Below, one piece after another: positions 12,701 to 25,461 of a DNA stretch of 51,000 nt. The number at the start of each line of letters is the position of its first letter. Within the stretch, counting starts at the first letter, position 1. The stretch is from Glandiceps talaboti. Its lineage: Eukaryota > Hemichordata > Enteropneusta > Spengelidae. The position numbers were made by a program, and so were the translations under genes. The notes below the pieces were generated by a model. The model saw only the letters and a list, made by a program, of their open reading frames with translations. It was not told the origin of the DNA and searched no databases. The stretch spans positions 22,432,503-22,483,502 of the forward strand of contig NC_135551.1 in the NCBI RefSeq assembly GCF_964340395.1, read 5' to 3'.

Positions 12701-15700
12701 CCGGTCTAACCTCAATGAGTGTTGTTTTTTCCAATCCTGTCAATCATGTAAGTTGTGAGTCTAACAGAGTGTTTTTTTGGACTTTTTCCAAGGTTTATTG
12801 GTCACTTCGTATTCATACTTCATGCCATGGGGTCTTATCCATCCAGGTACAAATTTCACGGCTAAAATATCATGTACATACAAAATACTGCGTCCAGTCT
12901 TCCGGCTGAATACACGCAACCTTCATACAAAATGTTCATATCATATTACTTTTTTTTTTCTGTCAGTTCATATGCCATATGATTTGCAGTGCTTGCACTA
13001 GCCAACTTCATTGTTCTTTGAGAAACTATAGCCTATTGTTCCTATGTTCTTTGTTTGACTAGTAATACTTTATTGTTTGCCCCCTGCAGTGAGCCTTCAA
13101 ATCCTCCTTTCTGATTACAGCACTCTGATGGACTGTTCTTATCTATCCTAAAGAACATTAGCTGTTCCTACATCTCCCCATTGTATGCAAAGTTGTACTT
13201 ATTGCAGAGGTATACTCATCTTTATTGGCCTGCCTCAAATAGATTATTGTAATAAATGAAATATCTTCACTTTTCTTTTGGCATTTTTTTCTCTTTTATT
13301 TTATTCGTATGTATCTAAATTGAACAATATTTGCTGATCAAGGGTCCTTTTATTTTTGTTTGATTGAAAATCTTATAATCGATGCTGTGTTCCACCCCTT
13401 TGTTTGTCATTACCTAGTAGGTTTGGCCGAGTGCCCAAATTGAAGGATTTTGTGATTATGTGAGTTTGGTATATCCCATTGAGTAAGGGGAGACATGAGT
13501 CTTTTTATTATTCACTCGATCTGCATCTAGCAAGGACTCCATTGAGGTGCACTTCATCTAACTGTGCCATCCTTTATTCTTAAATAACGAGTTGCAAAAT
13601 AGTGACATTGGAAGTCTGTCGTTATGGTGACAGTTATAGTTAAAAAGAGCAAAGTCTACTCGGAAGGCCCACTATTACCACTTCTGTAGGTGGCTACACA
13701 TGTGCAGGGTACTCATACTATCACAGTAAGTGGCATTTATGTTGTTGTTGAACAGTGCTGCACTGTACAAAATGTAGTGTGGAACACTTGTACACTTTGT
13801 GATTAGAATCTCTCTCCTCTCATAGCCCGGATCAACACTTTCCACTGTTTCAGTTGCACTATGGCAGGACATACAACGTTTTGTGCATAGTAAAGAATTA
13901 GTTCCAGGGTATCCCAGATTATTGTATAAGTGATATATTCTGATAATATAGTGGTCAAGTTTACACTTTGAATATTTCTCCTGGATCAGTGCTTTTCTGT
14001 GTTAAAGTTGCAGAGGGTGGAAGGAAATACAAACTTTCGTACCATTTCTTCCAGGGTACCTTTTTAAAAATAAAGCTTTGCAATCAAGTTTGTTTTCTTT
14101 TTTTTTATGCATACTAATCTAACACTTACCGTCTATACTGCTCATAATTTAAAAGTATTGCTGAAAGTGTACATGTAGTGCTGCCAATTGAGTGTTACAA
14201 TATGGAAGAGCATGAACATGTTTGTACTGAGTAAAGCACAGGCCCTCTAAATTTCAGTGATAGAGGAACTGTGGTAAAGCATTACTTTCAGGGAACCCTT
14301 CTTTGCTATAGCTGTGTACTTTTTCTATAGTATATTAATTTTCATGCATATTAGCAACAATGTTCCTAATTTAGAAGTTCTGTTGAAAATATATGAATTG
14401 CTGGACATCTGCATAGTTCTGAGGTATTAAAACATTTCTAATATTGCGAGTGCATGTACTAAATTGAAACTGAAAAACTAAAATGCAATACATTCACTTT
14501 GTTTTGAGGTTAAATTTTTATGTACCAATTTAAATGTTATGTATAAAATAAAATGCTAAACATCTACTTGTAGTTTCATGGTTAATTTTTTAAAATGAAC
14601 ACTAGCAGTATCGATTCAAACATAGAAGTTATACATAAAATGAAGTGATAAACATGCACTTGAGTTTCATGTGTACCAGCAGTACTGAAACTGACAAATT
14701 GTACATAAAATTATGTAGTTGTGAAATTGTTTACATAGTTTTGTAGTTATGTGTTTTTAAACTGAAATAAAATAGCAGAATTGATTAAAACTTAGAGGTA
14801 TACATGTAATTGTGCAAAGTTGTGGCTTCAAATATTCACATAGCCTAGACTTGTTGTGGTCGCATAATCAGCAGTTATATTTTGTACCTTTCAAAACATT
14901 ATTGAATGAGAGCTCACTTGAGATAGTGAGACAGCAAGTCTGTAGGCTGAGTGGTCAAAGTTTTGTATGAATACTATAGCAGTACATTAAACTTTTAATA
15001 TAGGTGGTAAACATCCGCATAGAATTGTGTTGAACGGATATCCTGTTATGAGCACTATTTTAAACTCTGGAAATCCTTAGTTGACTTGTAGTATGTTTTC
15101 AGTATGTTGACCTGTATATGTTTACTGTGTGTTGCGGGCATTAAAGATTTTACAGTATGCTGATTTTGAGATATACTTTATGAGCACCTGTCTATTTTCA
15201 AGTCAAACATGTTTCGTTCTGTCTCATGGTTTCTTCACATGCTATTCATTCTTAAGATGTGTGAATACACCTTTGTCAGTTCACAGACCCACGCTTGTAA
15301 TTGTTGTGCCTGGGGGGAACATTTCAAGTGATTGTGTTGGTAGGGGTGGTTGTAAACTGTTAGTATTTATTTGTTTGTGAGCGGTGGCGATTTATGACCT
15401 GTACTGACGCTTCTCTTCTCGTGGTCTGTGTCACTGGGAATAATAGTCTATAAAACTACTAAAGTGACTCAGCTTAGTAACTGTGTGTTTGCCTCATGGC
15501 AGTTAGTTACGGATAGCACTGCACAAAGAAAGACGTAACGTCCTGTTGATGGGGAAAACAATAGTGTAATCTTTGATGGCAAACAAAAGACTGATGTACG
15601 TGACTTGATCACATGGGCATGAACACACTCCAATGTGGTACTGTGTACAGGTGCAGACAAAGAAACACACATTACCTGCAGAGTCTACCTTGAAGAAGTC

Positions 15701-18700
15701 TAGTTCCTTTACGATATCGTTATGATTTACACCTCCACTGATTTAGTTAGTGATCACGTTCGCATCCAGACAAACTTTGATTGAAGTTGAGGACTGATAT
15801 TTACTCCTGTATACTACTACCTATTCTGTATTCCCAGAGGATTTACCACTACTTCAAGCTTCTTGTAAATCTACGGACTATAGATTACTGAGGTATATAC
15901 ACATGTGTGTGTGTGTGCGCAATACTGGTGTACTGACTATCCAGCCAAATGTGACACTTATCATGTGTTCTTACACAGGCTGAATAGTAATTCATGTGCC
16001 ACTGTGTTACATACACTAATATCGTAATATTTACATAGGAGTTTAATATTGAGATGTCAAGTACATGTTCAGTGACTGTCATACATTATGTATTGTACTT
16101 GTATGTGTTTTGTATGTGAGTAAGCGAGAGAGCCGGGGTGGGGATGGCGGGGACTGGGGCTGGGGAGAAGGAGTAAGAGACAGGCAGATATAAGGAAGAG
16201 GGTGGGAGAGACCTTTCTACATTTTGTATATAATCTTTCCAATTGTATACAGTTTGTCCATGAATATACATGTAGTGTATTGAATTTGCATTGTTGTTTT
16301 GACAGGTTGTATACACTGCTATGGTAGGTAGTCTTACTGCATTACGATGTTCATGTCCTATGGATTCTATCTTTGCATGTTTCACTAATATCTCCCGTCT
16401 TCTGTTTAATTCACAGGTTTCCTATTTGTCTTGCTTGGGACAGCTACAACAGTTATCTATTATGAACAATCCCTGTGTGCTAATGACAAACACTACTGGA
16501 CAGTATCCTTTATAGTGATTAACTTCAACTTTGCCAGGGTTTGTTTTAGATTTAAACATGCAATATAGGTTAGATGCAGTACTGTAGCAGTTTCGCTCAC
16601 TCCATTGCAAACCCTGTAAGTAAAGTAAAAAGTAAAAACGAAAATGTTGAGTCACACACAATAAAATATAAGGAAGTATTGTGAAATAAAAAGAAAGCTA
16701 CAATTATTGCAGCTAAATATAGGTAAGACCTGTTTAGCCCAGAGACTTGACTAGCTGGCTCAACAGCTAGCAAACGATATTGTCATTGCCAAGTCTCTTG
16801 GCTATAGTCCAGTTCACTTCAAGGTCTGGACAGTGCATGACCTACTATAAAATTATGTGTTATATTATATCACAGAATAATGTTGGCTGATCTGACTTCA
16901 CTTGCCAGTGTATTGTAAACAGTTGAGAAAGTATGATGCAGAAAAAAATACCAGCTGCCTACTGATATACTCTCCAAGTCAATTTCACTCACAGCTGACA
17001 TACGGCAGTTTCTTGTGAAATACCAAAATTGTGTGTTTCCTGATTAATTACAATGTCATTGACTCACAAGAAATACAGTTTATTTCATTCTGCCCCACAA
17101 CAAAAAAGTGTTGTCATTTATTAGAAAGCTAACCTCATTTCTATGCTTGTCTGGAATTCAGGTGTACTACTGCTGCCTTATATAATATGGGTACATACAT
17201 GTACTTGTTGCGTATCTTATGGGACTAATACTTTCATCACATTTATAGTGTACATGATATCTTTACACTAGCTGTTTTCTTGAAATCATAATACTTTTTA
17301 TTTATTTGGCTTTATCAGTAGAAGTCTATCACAATGAGTGTAAAAGTGCCTATCTTTGTCCAAACAGTTGTTTATTTTATATGTAAATACCAGAAGATCT
17401 TGCAGAAATGTGTTTTCATATTTTTCAGTGTGGGTAATATTTTAAACAAGGATATAATGGTGTACGTTTGATAATTTTCAGAAGAAATACAAACTACAGG
17501 ACGCATTATGTCCTCAAGTTTTACATTTATATAAAAATATATAAAAAAAAATAGTCCCCTATTGTACAACACATCAGGAGATTTTTCTTGGCATCATGCC
17601 AACATGTGAACTGTTGCCCCCCCCCCCTCCATTACCCTTATGCAAGAGGAGTCAAATAAAGCTGATATTGCACATTTTGATACACTTTCAGTAATAGTTG
17701 CAAAGTTTGATAACCTGTGTAACTTTATAACTGTAACAGTAATAACACACGATATATACATGTATACTATAGTTGGCCATGCACCCTGGTAAAGTAAACA
17801 GTAATTGTTGTTCACTACAGTTCACATTGATAAACGTAAAGAGCAGCCAGCACTGGTTCAGAAGCCTGATAGGGCTGAACAACATGATGTATATCGTAGT
17901 CTACTGTCTTGTAAGAATGGTACAAGTACAATATGTCTTGTTGAGCTTTGTCTGTAAACGTGAATGACCTAGTGCATGATTGTATTATACAATAATACAT
18001 AATCGTACCGTATCTACTGAGGTAATCGGTCACTCACCTCAGATTCAGAGTGAGTCAACAAGGGTATTGTTTTCTAGTCCAAATCAGTTGGTTGGCTAAA
18101 CTTCAACTTCATTTCACTTTGTAAGAGGTAGACAAATGTTTAAACTGAATAGCTACAGTTCCAACATAACATAGCACAACACAACACGTGCACAACACAA
18201 CATGTGTACTTCTAAGAATTCCATGTGAGTTGTTCCAATCAGAATTGGTGCCTGGTATCACTATGTTTGTAGGTGTAAATAAATGTCTTGTGTCTCTGTG
18301 TCATTGCTACCAAAAGTGCTATGTGTCTCTGTGATTGGACAATACCTCATGTGTTGCCTTCCATGATTGGATAACACTTTAGAGAAATCAGAGATGACTT
18401 TTCTCACTTTTACTGATTGGCCCATTGAACTATAAGGGATTAAAATAGAACCATTTTTTCTGTTCCAGACCAACTTTTTCTATAGCTCTGCCAGACAACT
18501 GTCTGTACACCCAAAATTTTAATCCAAACATTTTCCTTTGGACCATACCTCAAAGGTCACATAGGTTGCATGTCACACTTCTGATTGGCTACATGAGTTA
18601 GAGTTGATTTTTGTGTGAAGTTGGCCCTCACCACTGACACAGGTGATTGCCTGTAATGTGTCCTAATTATTGTACCATTCAGAGTTAACTTTTACTGATG

Positions 18701-21700
18701 TTTAGAGAGATGCCAGCGACCACAACATCAGTTTTATCAATGGTGGACAATTAAAATTAGCTTTAAGGGTGTCGAAAAATCTTCCCCTTAACACATATGA
18801 ATTCTCGTACATATACACTTCACCAGAGTACACAGCAAGATGCAATCCATAAGAAAATGTGAAGTTCTTCAAGTACTGACTTGAGTACCGATGTGTTCAG
18901 TGTATCCTGCTGTATGCTGTGGACTTATGTGTTTCAGAGTAAATGTATGTTAGTCTGATCATAGACCCTGATGGTGTGATAAGGAGGAGACTTCATGGCA
19001 CCTTCGAAGTCCAGGTTAATTGTCCATCAATTATAAAACGACATTCTGATCACAGGCATGTCTAAATAAGGGTAGTAAGTCACCAACCTCTTTTGATTGG
19101 ATTATGTCAATCAGAGATAACTTGTCTCACCTGGTTTGAATGGATTATACCAATCAGAGATAACTTGCATTCCTTGCTTTGAATAGATCAAGCCACTCTT
19201 TATGGACATTCCATGTTTATATGGTATGTACAAGTTGTTGAGGCTGTTAGCAAACTATAACAAGGACCGTAGGTCAAGTACATTTCATATATACACTCAG
19301 ACACATTGGTGTACATACCAATCCCACATTCCAGGACTCACCACTAGTCCATTCCACCCTTATCCTTGCATGTTACATTCATTTCAAGGATTCCTACAGG
19401 GATGTAGCTAAGGACAGGTAGCTGGCTACTCCACAAATTCTTGCCGGCTACTTTTTTAAGAAATTTGTGTTTAACAATTCTTTGTTTCAACCACTGTATA
19501 TTAATTTTCTTCAAATTGAAATTCGTATATGTATGTATATTAATTGGTTTGCAGATTCATAGGCCTCTCTCATACTCATAGGTAGTACTGCTTACTGTTT
19601 CAGGTTTACCTGCCACTTTTAAAATTAGCTACATCCCTGTCCTGTCCTAACCAAATTGTGTTAACCCTGTGGTAATCACTAATCTGTATGTTCATCAGTT
19701 TTGTTGGCTTTCTATAGCATTACTACTAAGACCTGAATGTGTATGGAGTCCTGCAGCGTTTTAGCAATAACAACTTATATCAAGACTATGGACTTGCAGG
19801 GTTATAGTCCATTATTAAGGCATAACACAAAGAACGCTTGTAAATACAATGCAGTTATTGCACCCCTCCCCCCACTTACAGTCCCTCCCCCATGCAGCCC
19901 CAGTCTAGTAGTAATTCTTAATATAGAAATGTCAAAGATATGTGTCTGACATACCAGGGGAATCCCAAATTACAAAAATAACAACCAAATATGTTTATCT
20001 CACATGAATCTAAACTCCAATCTTAATCCCTCACAATTGATTTGACAATCTTTATAAATAAAAAATCCAAATTTAGGTTTCCGCCAAACTGATCTTTAGG
20101 CAACGTTCCAAGGTTCTCATTGTGTCGGAAAAGACCCCCAGCTTTGGCCAAAAGAAGACTTGGCAACACAGGAGGAGGTTACCAAGGCGGTTACAAATAG
20201 GTGACCAGTGATTAACTGGGCAAACTAATTCTGGAGTGCATACAGATTTCAGAGACTGTATGGCACCATGGTTACGGCTTCATTTAGGGCATTTAGGTGT
20301 CATTATCGTAGATAAACTCTTGCCCTCAAACTAATTTGTCATCCATGTGCAGGTGATGTGACAGGCTAAATCAACAGCTACCTTTATCTGACATAAGTAG
20401 GTTTAAACCAGGAAGACTAACATCAGTCAACTAACACCTTGTGTATGATTTGGTGATAACAAAATTGCCCTTTAAACTTTTCTGGATAACAAAATTAATA
20501 TATATTCAGAATTTTACATAATAAAATCAGCTGAAGTCAGCGGCTGCAGACGTTAAGATGACAGGTCAGTTCATAAAGGCCTGTATTGAACTCAATACAC
20601 CTGTTGATTTTTAGTTTGGTTTGTTTATTAGCACATTCATGTGATGTGGGGAATGCCTCATGGTGTTTTTATTTTCAAAAGGGCAAGAGAAACATGGTAA
20701 AAATATGTTATATTTGAATACTAAACAACATACCATGCATCTATTTATAGCTGAAATAGTTTGAATAGATAGTTTGTGTACAAGTGAATGATGAGTACAG
20801 TTCAAAAAATAGTTTAGCAGTGCATAAAAAATAGAGCCAATGGTTATTTTGGTCTTGTCTATAACACAGATGAGGAAAATGAAATGATAAAAAACATTGT
20901 GATTGTTATACCCCTAATGAGACACCAGTGAGAATTTAAGATTGATACTTCAAAAAAAAAAAAAAAAAAAAAAAAAAAATTCTGTTAGAATTTTTCAAAC
21001 TTTATACAAAATCAGTTGTAACAGTATGTAGATGAGGAATCAATTGAACACCAGGAAACTGTAGCCCAGATACAAGTCGTTGGCTTTCAGGTCTATGATG
21101 TGGTCCAGTCCATTTGGTAAAGATATTCAGATTTAAAAGCCAAGGGATAGTCTCTAGACTAGGTAACTCAGGTAAATAGCAACCATAGTTAACTCTATGC
21201 TTCTCCTGACCTGACCAACCTTATATTCCTTTAACCTGGCAAAATAAATTTTAAAAAATTGATGCCCTCTATGGCAAGAATTGGAAAAATGACGTCACTG
21301 ATTGTATGATGATGACCCACGAGCATTATCTGAGTGAAAATTATTCATTTATTACTGAAATTTAGGGAATTAAATGCACTAAATGTTTCAAAGTTTCCTG
21401 ACTTTTAATTGTCATTTCTAAGTCATTCAGAAAGTTAAGGTATGATTATGAAATGAAAATAAACATACACTTACTTTTTTTTTACTTTTTAATAATTTTT
21501 GACAGACCAACCAACCCATTATATGTGTTGTGATGGGAAACATAGAATTAAGTATTCTCACCGCCTCACCGTACATTTGAATACTGTCCCGTTTAAATAC
21601 ATTAAAGGATAACATGTGGCATGCAACAAAGCTGAGGTTTAAAGGCGATATTTTGTAGATTACAAATAATACTTGGTAACGACTAACGTAAAGTCAGTCT

Positions 21701-24700
21701 GAATAAGAACACTGTGTTTCTATGTCGACAACAGAAATATTCTTATGGGGCGTTAGGCACACGATAACTGTGTACAGCTTTACTTTACAACAAATGTGTA
21801 ACCTGTTGTTTTTCTCTTTAGCCGTCACTTTAATAGTAAACATGTTAGAACAAGCTTTAATGAGCAGAGTTTGGATTTACCATAGACCCTCCACTGGAGG
21901 GTCTATAGTTTTATGTACAATTGTCACGCGACTTTTTGCAAGAGGGGAGGTGGGGGTCATGGGTCATATACTTGAGAGAGTATAGATACAAATTGAAGTC
22001 TATTACAACTATGACAAATTAAGTTTATGCAGACATTCAAGACTGAGTACGGTTGTCTCAAGTAGAGTACCATTCTCTGGTTGCTTGGTAGATTTGAAGA
22101 CTATAGACCCACGGGGATTCAATTTAAATACAATCTGTAGAGAGTTTGTATCTCTAACAGAATGCTCGGCTTTGTTCTCCCGCTCTCTCAACACTCTTCA
22201 GTGTGAATTTAATGCACTTGCTGTGAAGTTTTTAGAGGAATTTCGATTTCCAGTTTTATTTACTGTTCTTTGAGATCATGTGGATTCCGCGGTTGTTTTG
22301 AGTGTCACGACTATTATGCCACAAGTAGTGATGTGAATTCAGTGTAATGTTGAGAGTGTGTAAACATTGAAGTGTACAGCTAGGAATTCTGTTCACCTGT
22401 TACAGGAATTCAGTCTATCTGTGATACCATGTACTCAGTGATATGGAATTTCTCATAGTTGGCATGGATTCCAATCAATATAAGCCCAGTGCTATCCTTC
22501 ATCGAATCTCACGATCTCTCTTTGGGTTAGAGATGATTTGGTACCACGTTGGCATCCAGAATAAATCACTTGTTTGGTCATATCTAGCCTAGAGATTTCT
22601 CTATATGTTCCAACATTTGACATTGTCAAACCAAGTCTCAGGGTTAGGGCTGAACAGTTGTAGCTTCCATTTTTAGTAAGCTCTTAATTACAAGCATATA
22701 TAGACAGCAGAACTTCAAATCAACACCAGTGATAGTCATGTGATGCAAGTAAAAAGTCATACAAGTTAGCTTCAGGCAAGGCAGCCCCATTCAATATTAC
22801 CTTGAACACGAGCCAAATGTATACACAGGGCAATAGACCTAAGTCTAGCAGTAATCTCAACCTGTTGTATCATTGCCAATTCAAACATGCAAAGATGGAG
22901 CTGTAAGGTCATTTCTTAATCAGTGTAGACCTGGCATTAAATGGTGACAAAAAGATAGGGAGTAACGTAACTGGATGTAACATCTATAACATTTGAAAGA
23001 AAAATCTGAAGACAAATACTCCATGCCTTTAATTTACATCAGAGGGATGACTAATGTACTTTGTACAAATATCAAAAACATTGACACTGCTTGTATCATG
23101 GACTAACACCAACTGGAATTCTAACTAACATTTTTGAAAATTCTCAGAAATTTTTAGTTGTAGATTTAGTTGTATCACTAAGGTGTATGTATATTGACAA
23201 ATATCAAAACATAAACACTGTTTGGCATCAAGAATTCTAACCTAACATTTTTAGAAAATTCTTGAGGACATTTTGTTCATGCTAATTAGATTTAGTTGGA
23301 TTACAAGGCCCTATAAGGTATGTGGACGGATATCAAATAGACACTTAGTTTTAAAAGTTGAGCCAACTGGGATTCCCAGCTTACAGTTTTGAATAAAAAA
23401 TAAAATGCCATATTAAATGTAATTTATGTTTATAAGAGTGAGATAGATTAAAAGTATAATAGCACCTGTGTTGAGGCTCGTGCACAAAAGTCATATGTCA
23501 ATCCTCCTTTAGTTTTCTGTTTACGAGATTCAGTTAGATTACAGATACAAATCTTCAGGTGAGGCGTATAATAAATAAGTCTAGTTATAGAGCTTCCGTC
23601 ATCAAGGTCACATTGTGTAGTATTAGAGGTCAGAACGTTTCCACAATGGGGCCATTGTCTCGGTGGTTGAAAAACATCACACTCACACAAATAAGTCTCA
23701 TATTGACATCAGCGATTCCGTGTGATAGTTGATATAAATGATTGCGTGTGATGTGGTTGTAGTTTTGAGTGAATATTGGCCTTAACTCTGTTACTACAGC
23801 GGCTTTGACTACAGACCTTTCGTAATCAATTGGTGTACAAGACTCAAGATACTGGATAGTTATTCTGTCAACCAGAAAGAAAGGTGAGTGAATTTATAGA
23901 TAATGGTTGTGGTTGATTAAGTATCTGACAATGTGTTTAAAAACAATTTGTACTGATTTTGAAGTTTTGAATAAACCGGCAAATTTGGTTCAATTTTGCT
24001 GATTGTAGTATTAGAAAAGGGGATTGGGGCACTGACTTCCTCTTGAAACTTTTACAGGTAGTGATAGTATATATTGAATTTTTGTCGTTTGAGTTGTTTT
24101 TAGTAAACTTTTTTATAAGATTACATTTATGACATTGATACCTTTGTGACAATCTTCACTTTGTTGTCAAGGGTGATATATTTTGTATTTGTGTGTAACT
24201 ATTTTGTTTAACTTAGACATTGTTGCTATTTTTACTGTTTTGTATGATAATTTGGTTATTTCTTATCTATTGTCAATATTTGTTACAAGTTAATTTTAAA
24301 AATGATACTATTATTGCAACATAGTATCAATTAATGTATTTTTTGCTACTTTTTCTTCAGTGTTATCATTAATTAAATTCAGCATATATCTATCAATTTA
24401 GGTATTGTTGCTTTTTGTCAATAATGATACCACTACTTTGTATCAATTGTATTGAGTTACACTGCCACATTTTAATTGATACTTTGTATCAAATTATGGT
24501 CTCATTGTTGCTACTTTGTGACAATTTTGGCAATAAATATTGATACTTTGTATCAATTTAAGTACTTGCTGTTGCTACTTTGTTTCTACTTTGCAATTGT
24601 GATGTTAATAAAATTGCATCATTATGTGTATTCCTTCCAGTCTGAAGGCTGAATGGTTGTACAGTCAAGGTAAAGGGAGGTGTTTCCGGACAGGCCATCA

Positions 24701-25373
24701 TGCAGAGCTTGTTGAGTACTTAAGTAACGTGAGCCCATTAACAATGTCATCAGATGTAAGTACTATTCTTTACATGCTACTGCAAAGAGTTTGACATACA
24801 TCACATTATTGTCACATTATTATTTGACAGAAGGGGTGGGAGGCAACAGTAATTTATTTTCAAGCATATCATAGATGACTTGAGGTCTGTTTAAGTATTT
24901 ATTGGGGTCTTTACCAGAAGCAGCAAGTTATTTCAGAACTAAGTTTTCCGTGTTTTCCGTATCATCCATTCTTTAGCTCCAATCACAAGAAGACGAAAAA
25001 TTGAACAAGATTCTCAGCAAACAGCTTTACTATAAAGAACAGTTAAAAGACCATCGAGGAAAAGATAATCCAGACAAGAGGGGGAGAGAAGCTGAGAAGA
25101 GTATTGACACAAGCTTCAAGCAACCGGAACGGTCATCTTCACCAACACCATCTAAAAGTTCTCCTAAGCGCAAGAGGTCACCCCATAAAGATAGGCGGAG
25201 TCCAAAGAAAGATATCACAGTGTCCAGCCCAAAGAGTGTACCCACCAAAGCCTGGTCTTCAACACCCATGACTGGGGACCACAATCAGAACACACTGCAC
25301 AACAAACACAGTCAACACGACAATAGGGAATCATTACTGGATATGGTGCTTCAAGATGTAGAGCAAGGTGAGA

Positions 25374-25461
<88 letters not shown>

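Larger units (their letters stand above)
8497..16416 (+). other. Intron, 7.9 kb, repeat-rich
   Basis: It joins the LRR exon 8383-8496 to 16417-16502. It contains a tandem repeat around GTGTGGTC.TTGTTGCTAGG (8640-8925), a degenerate MITE (about 8912-8987), a CA/GACA/CATA block (9560-9840), a tandem array of roughly 140-155-bp units (10778-11262), a second array (11530-12060) and a G-quadruplex motif (16135-16165). No coding exon was recognised inside; open frames here are short and lack domains. Confidence 0.8.
16503..23799 (+). other. Intron, 7.3 kb
   Basis: Non-coding. It contains a MITE at about 16735-16804, a partial family-A element (about 17862-17903), one unit of the ACCAACTTTTTCTA repeat (18420-18540), a poly-A tract (20952-20979), a MITE at 21062-21161 and a 25-bp near-perfect palindrome (21882-21906). 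No exon was recognised. Confidence 0.8.

Noticed and set aside
20941-20985. Poly-A tract as the tail of a processed pseudogene or LINE/SINE
   Set aside because: No retroelement body, A/B boxes or target duplication was seen on the 5' side.
24160-24620. Repeated TTTGTATCAATT fragments as a CRISPR-like or satellite array
   Set aside because: Spacing is irregular and the sequence is low-complexity AT-rich DNA; CRISPR is not expected in an animal genome.
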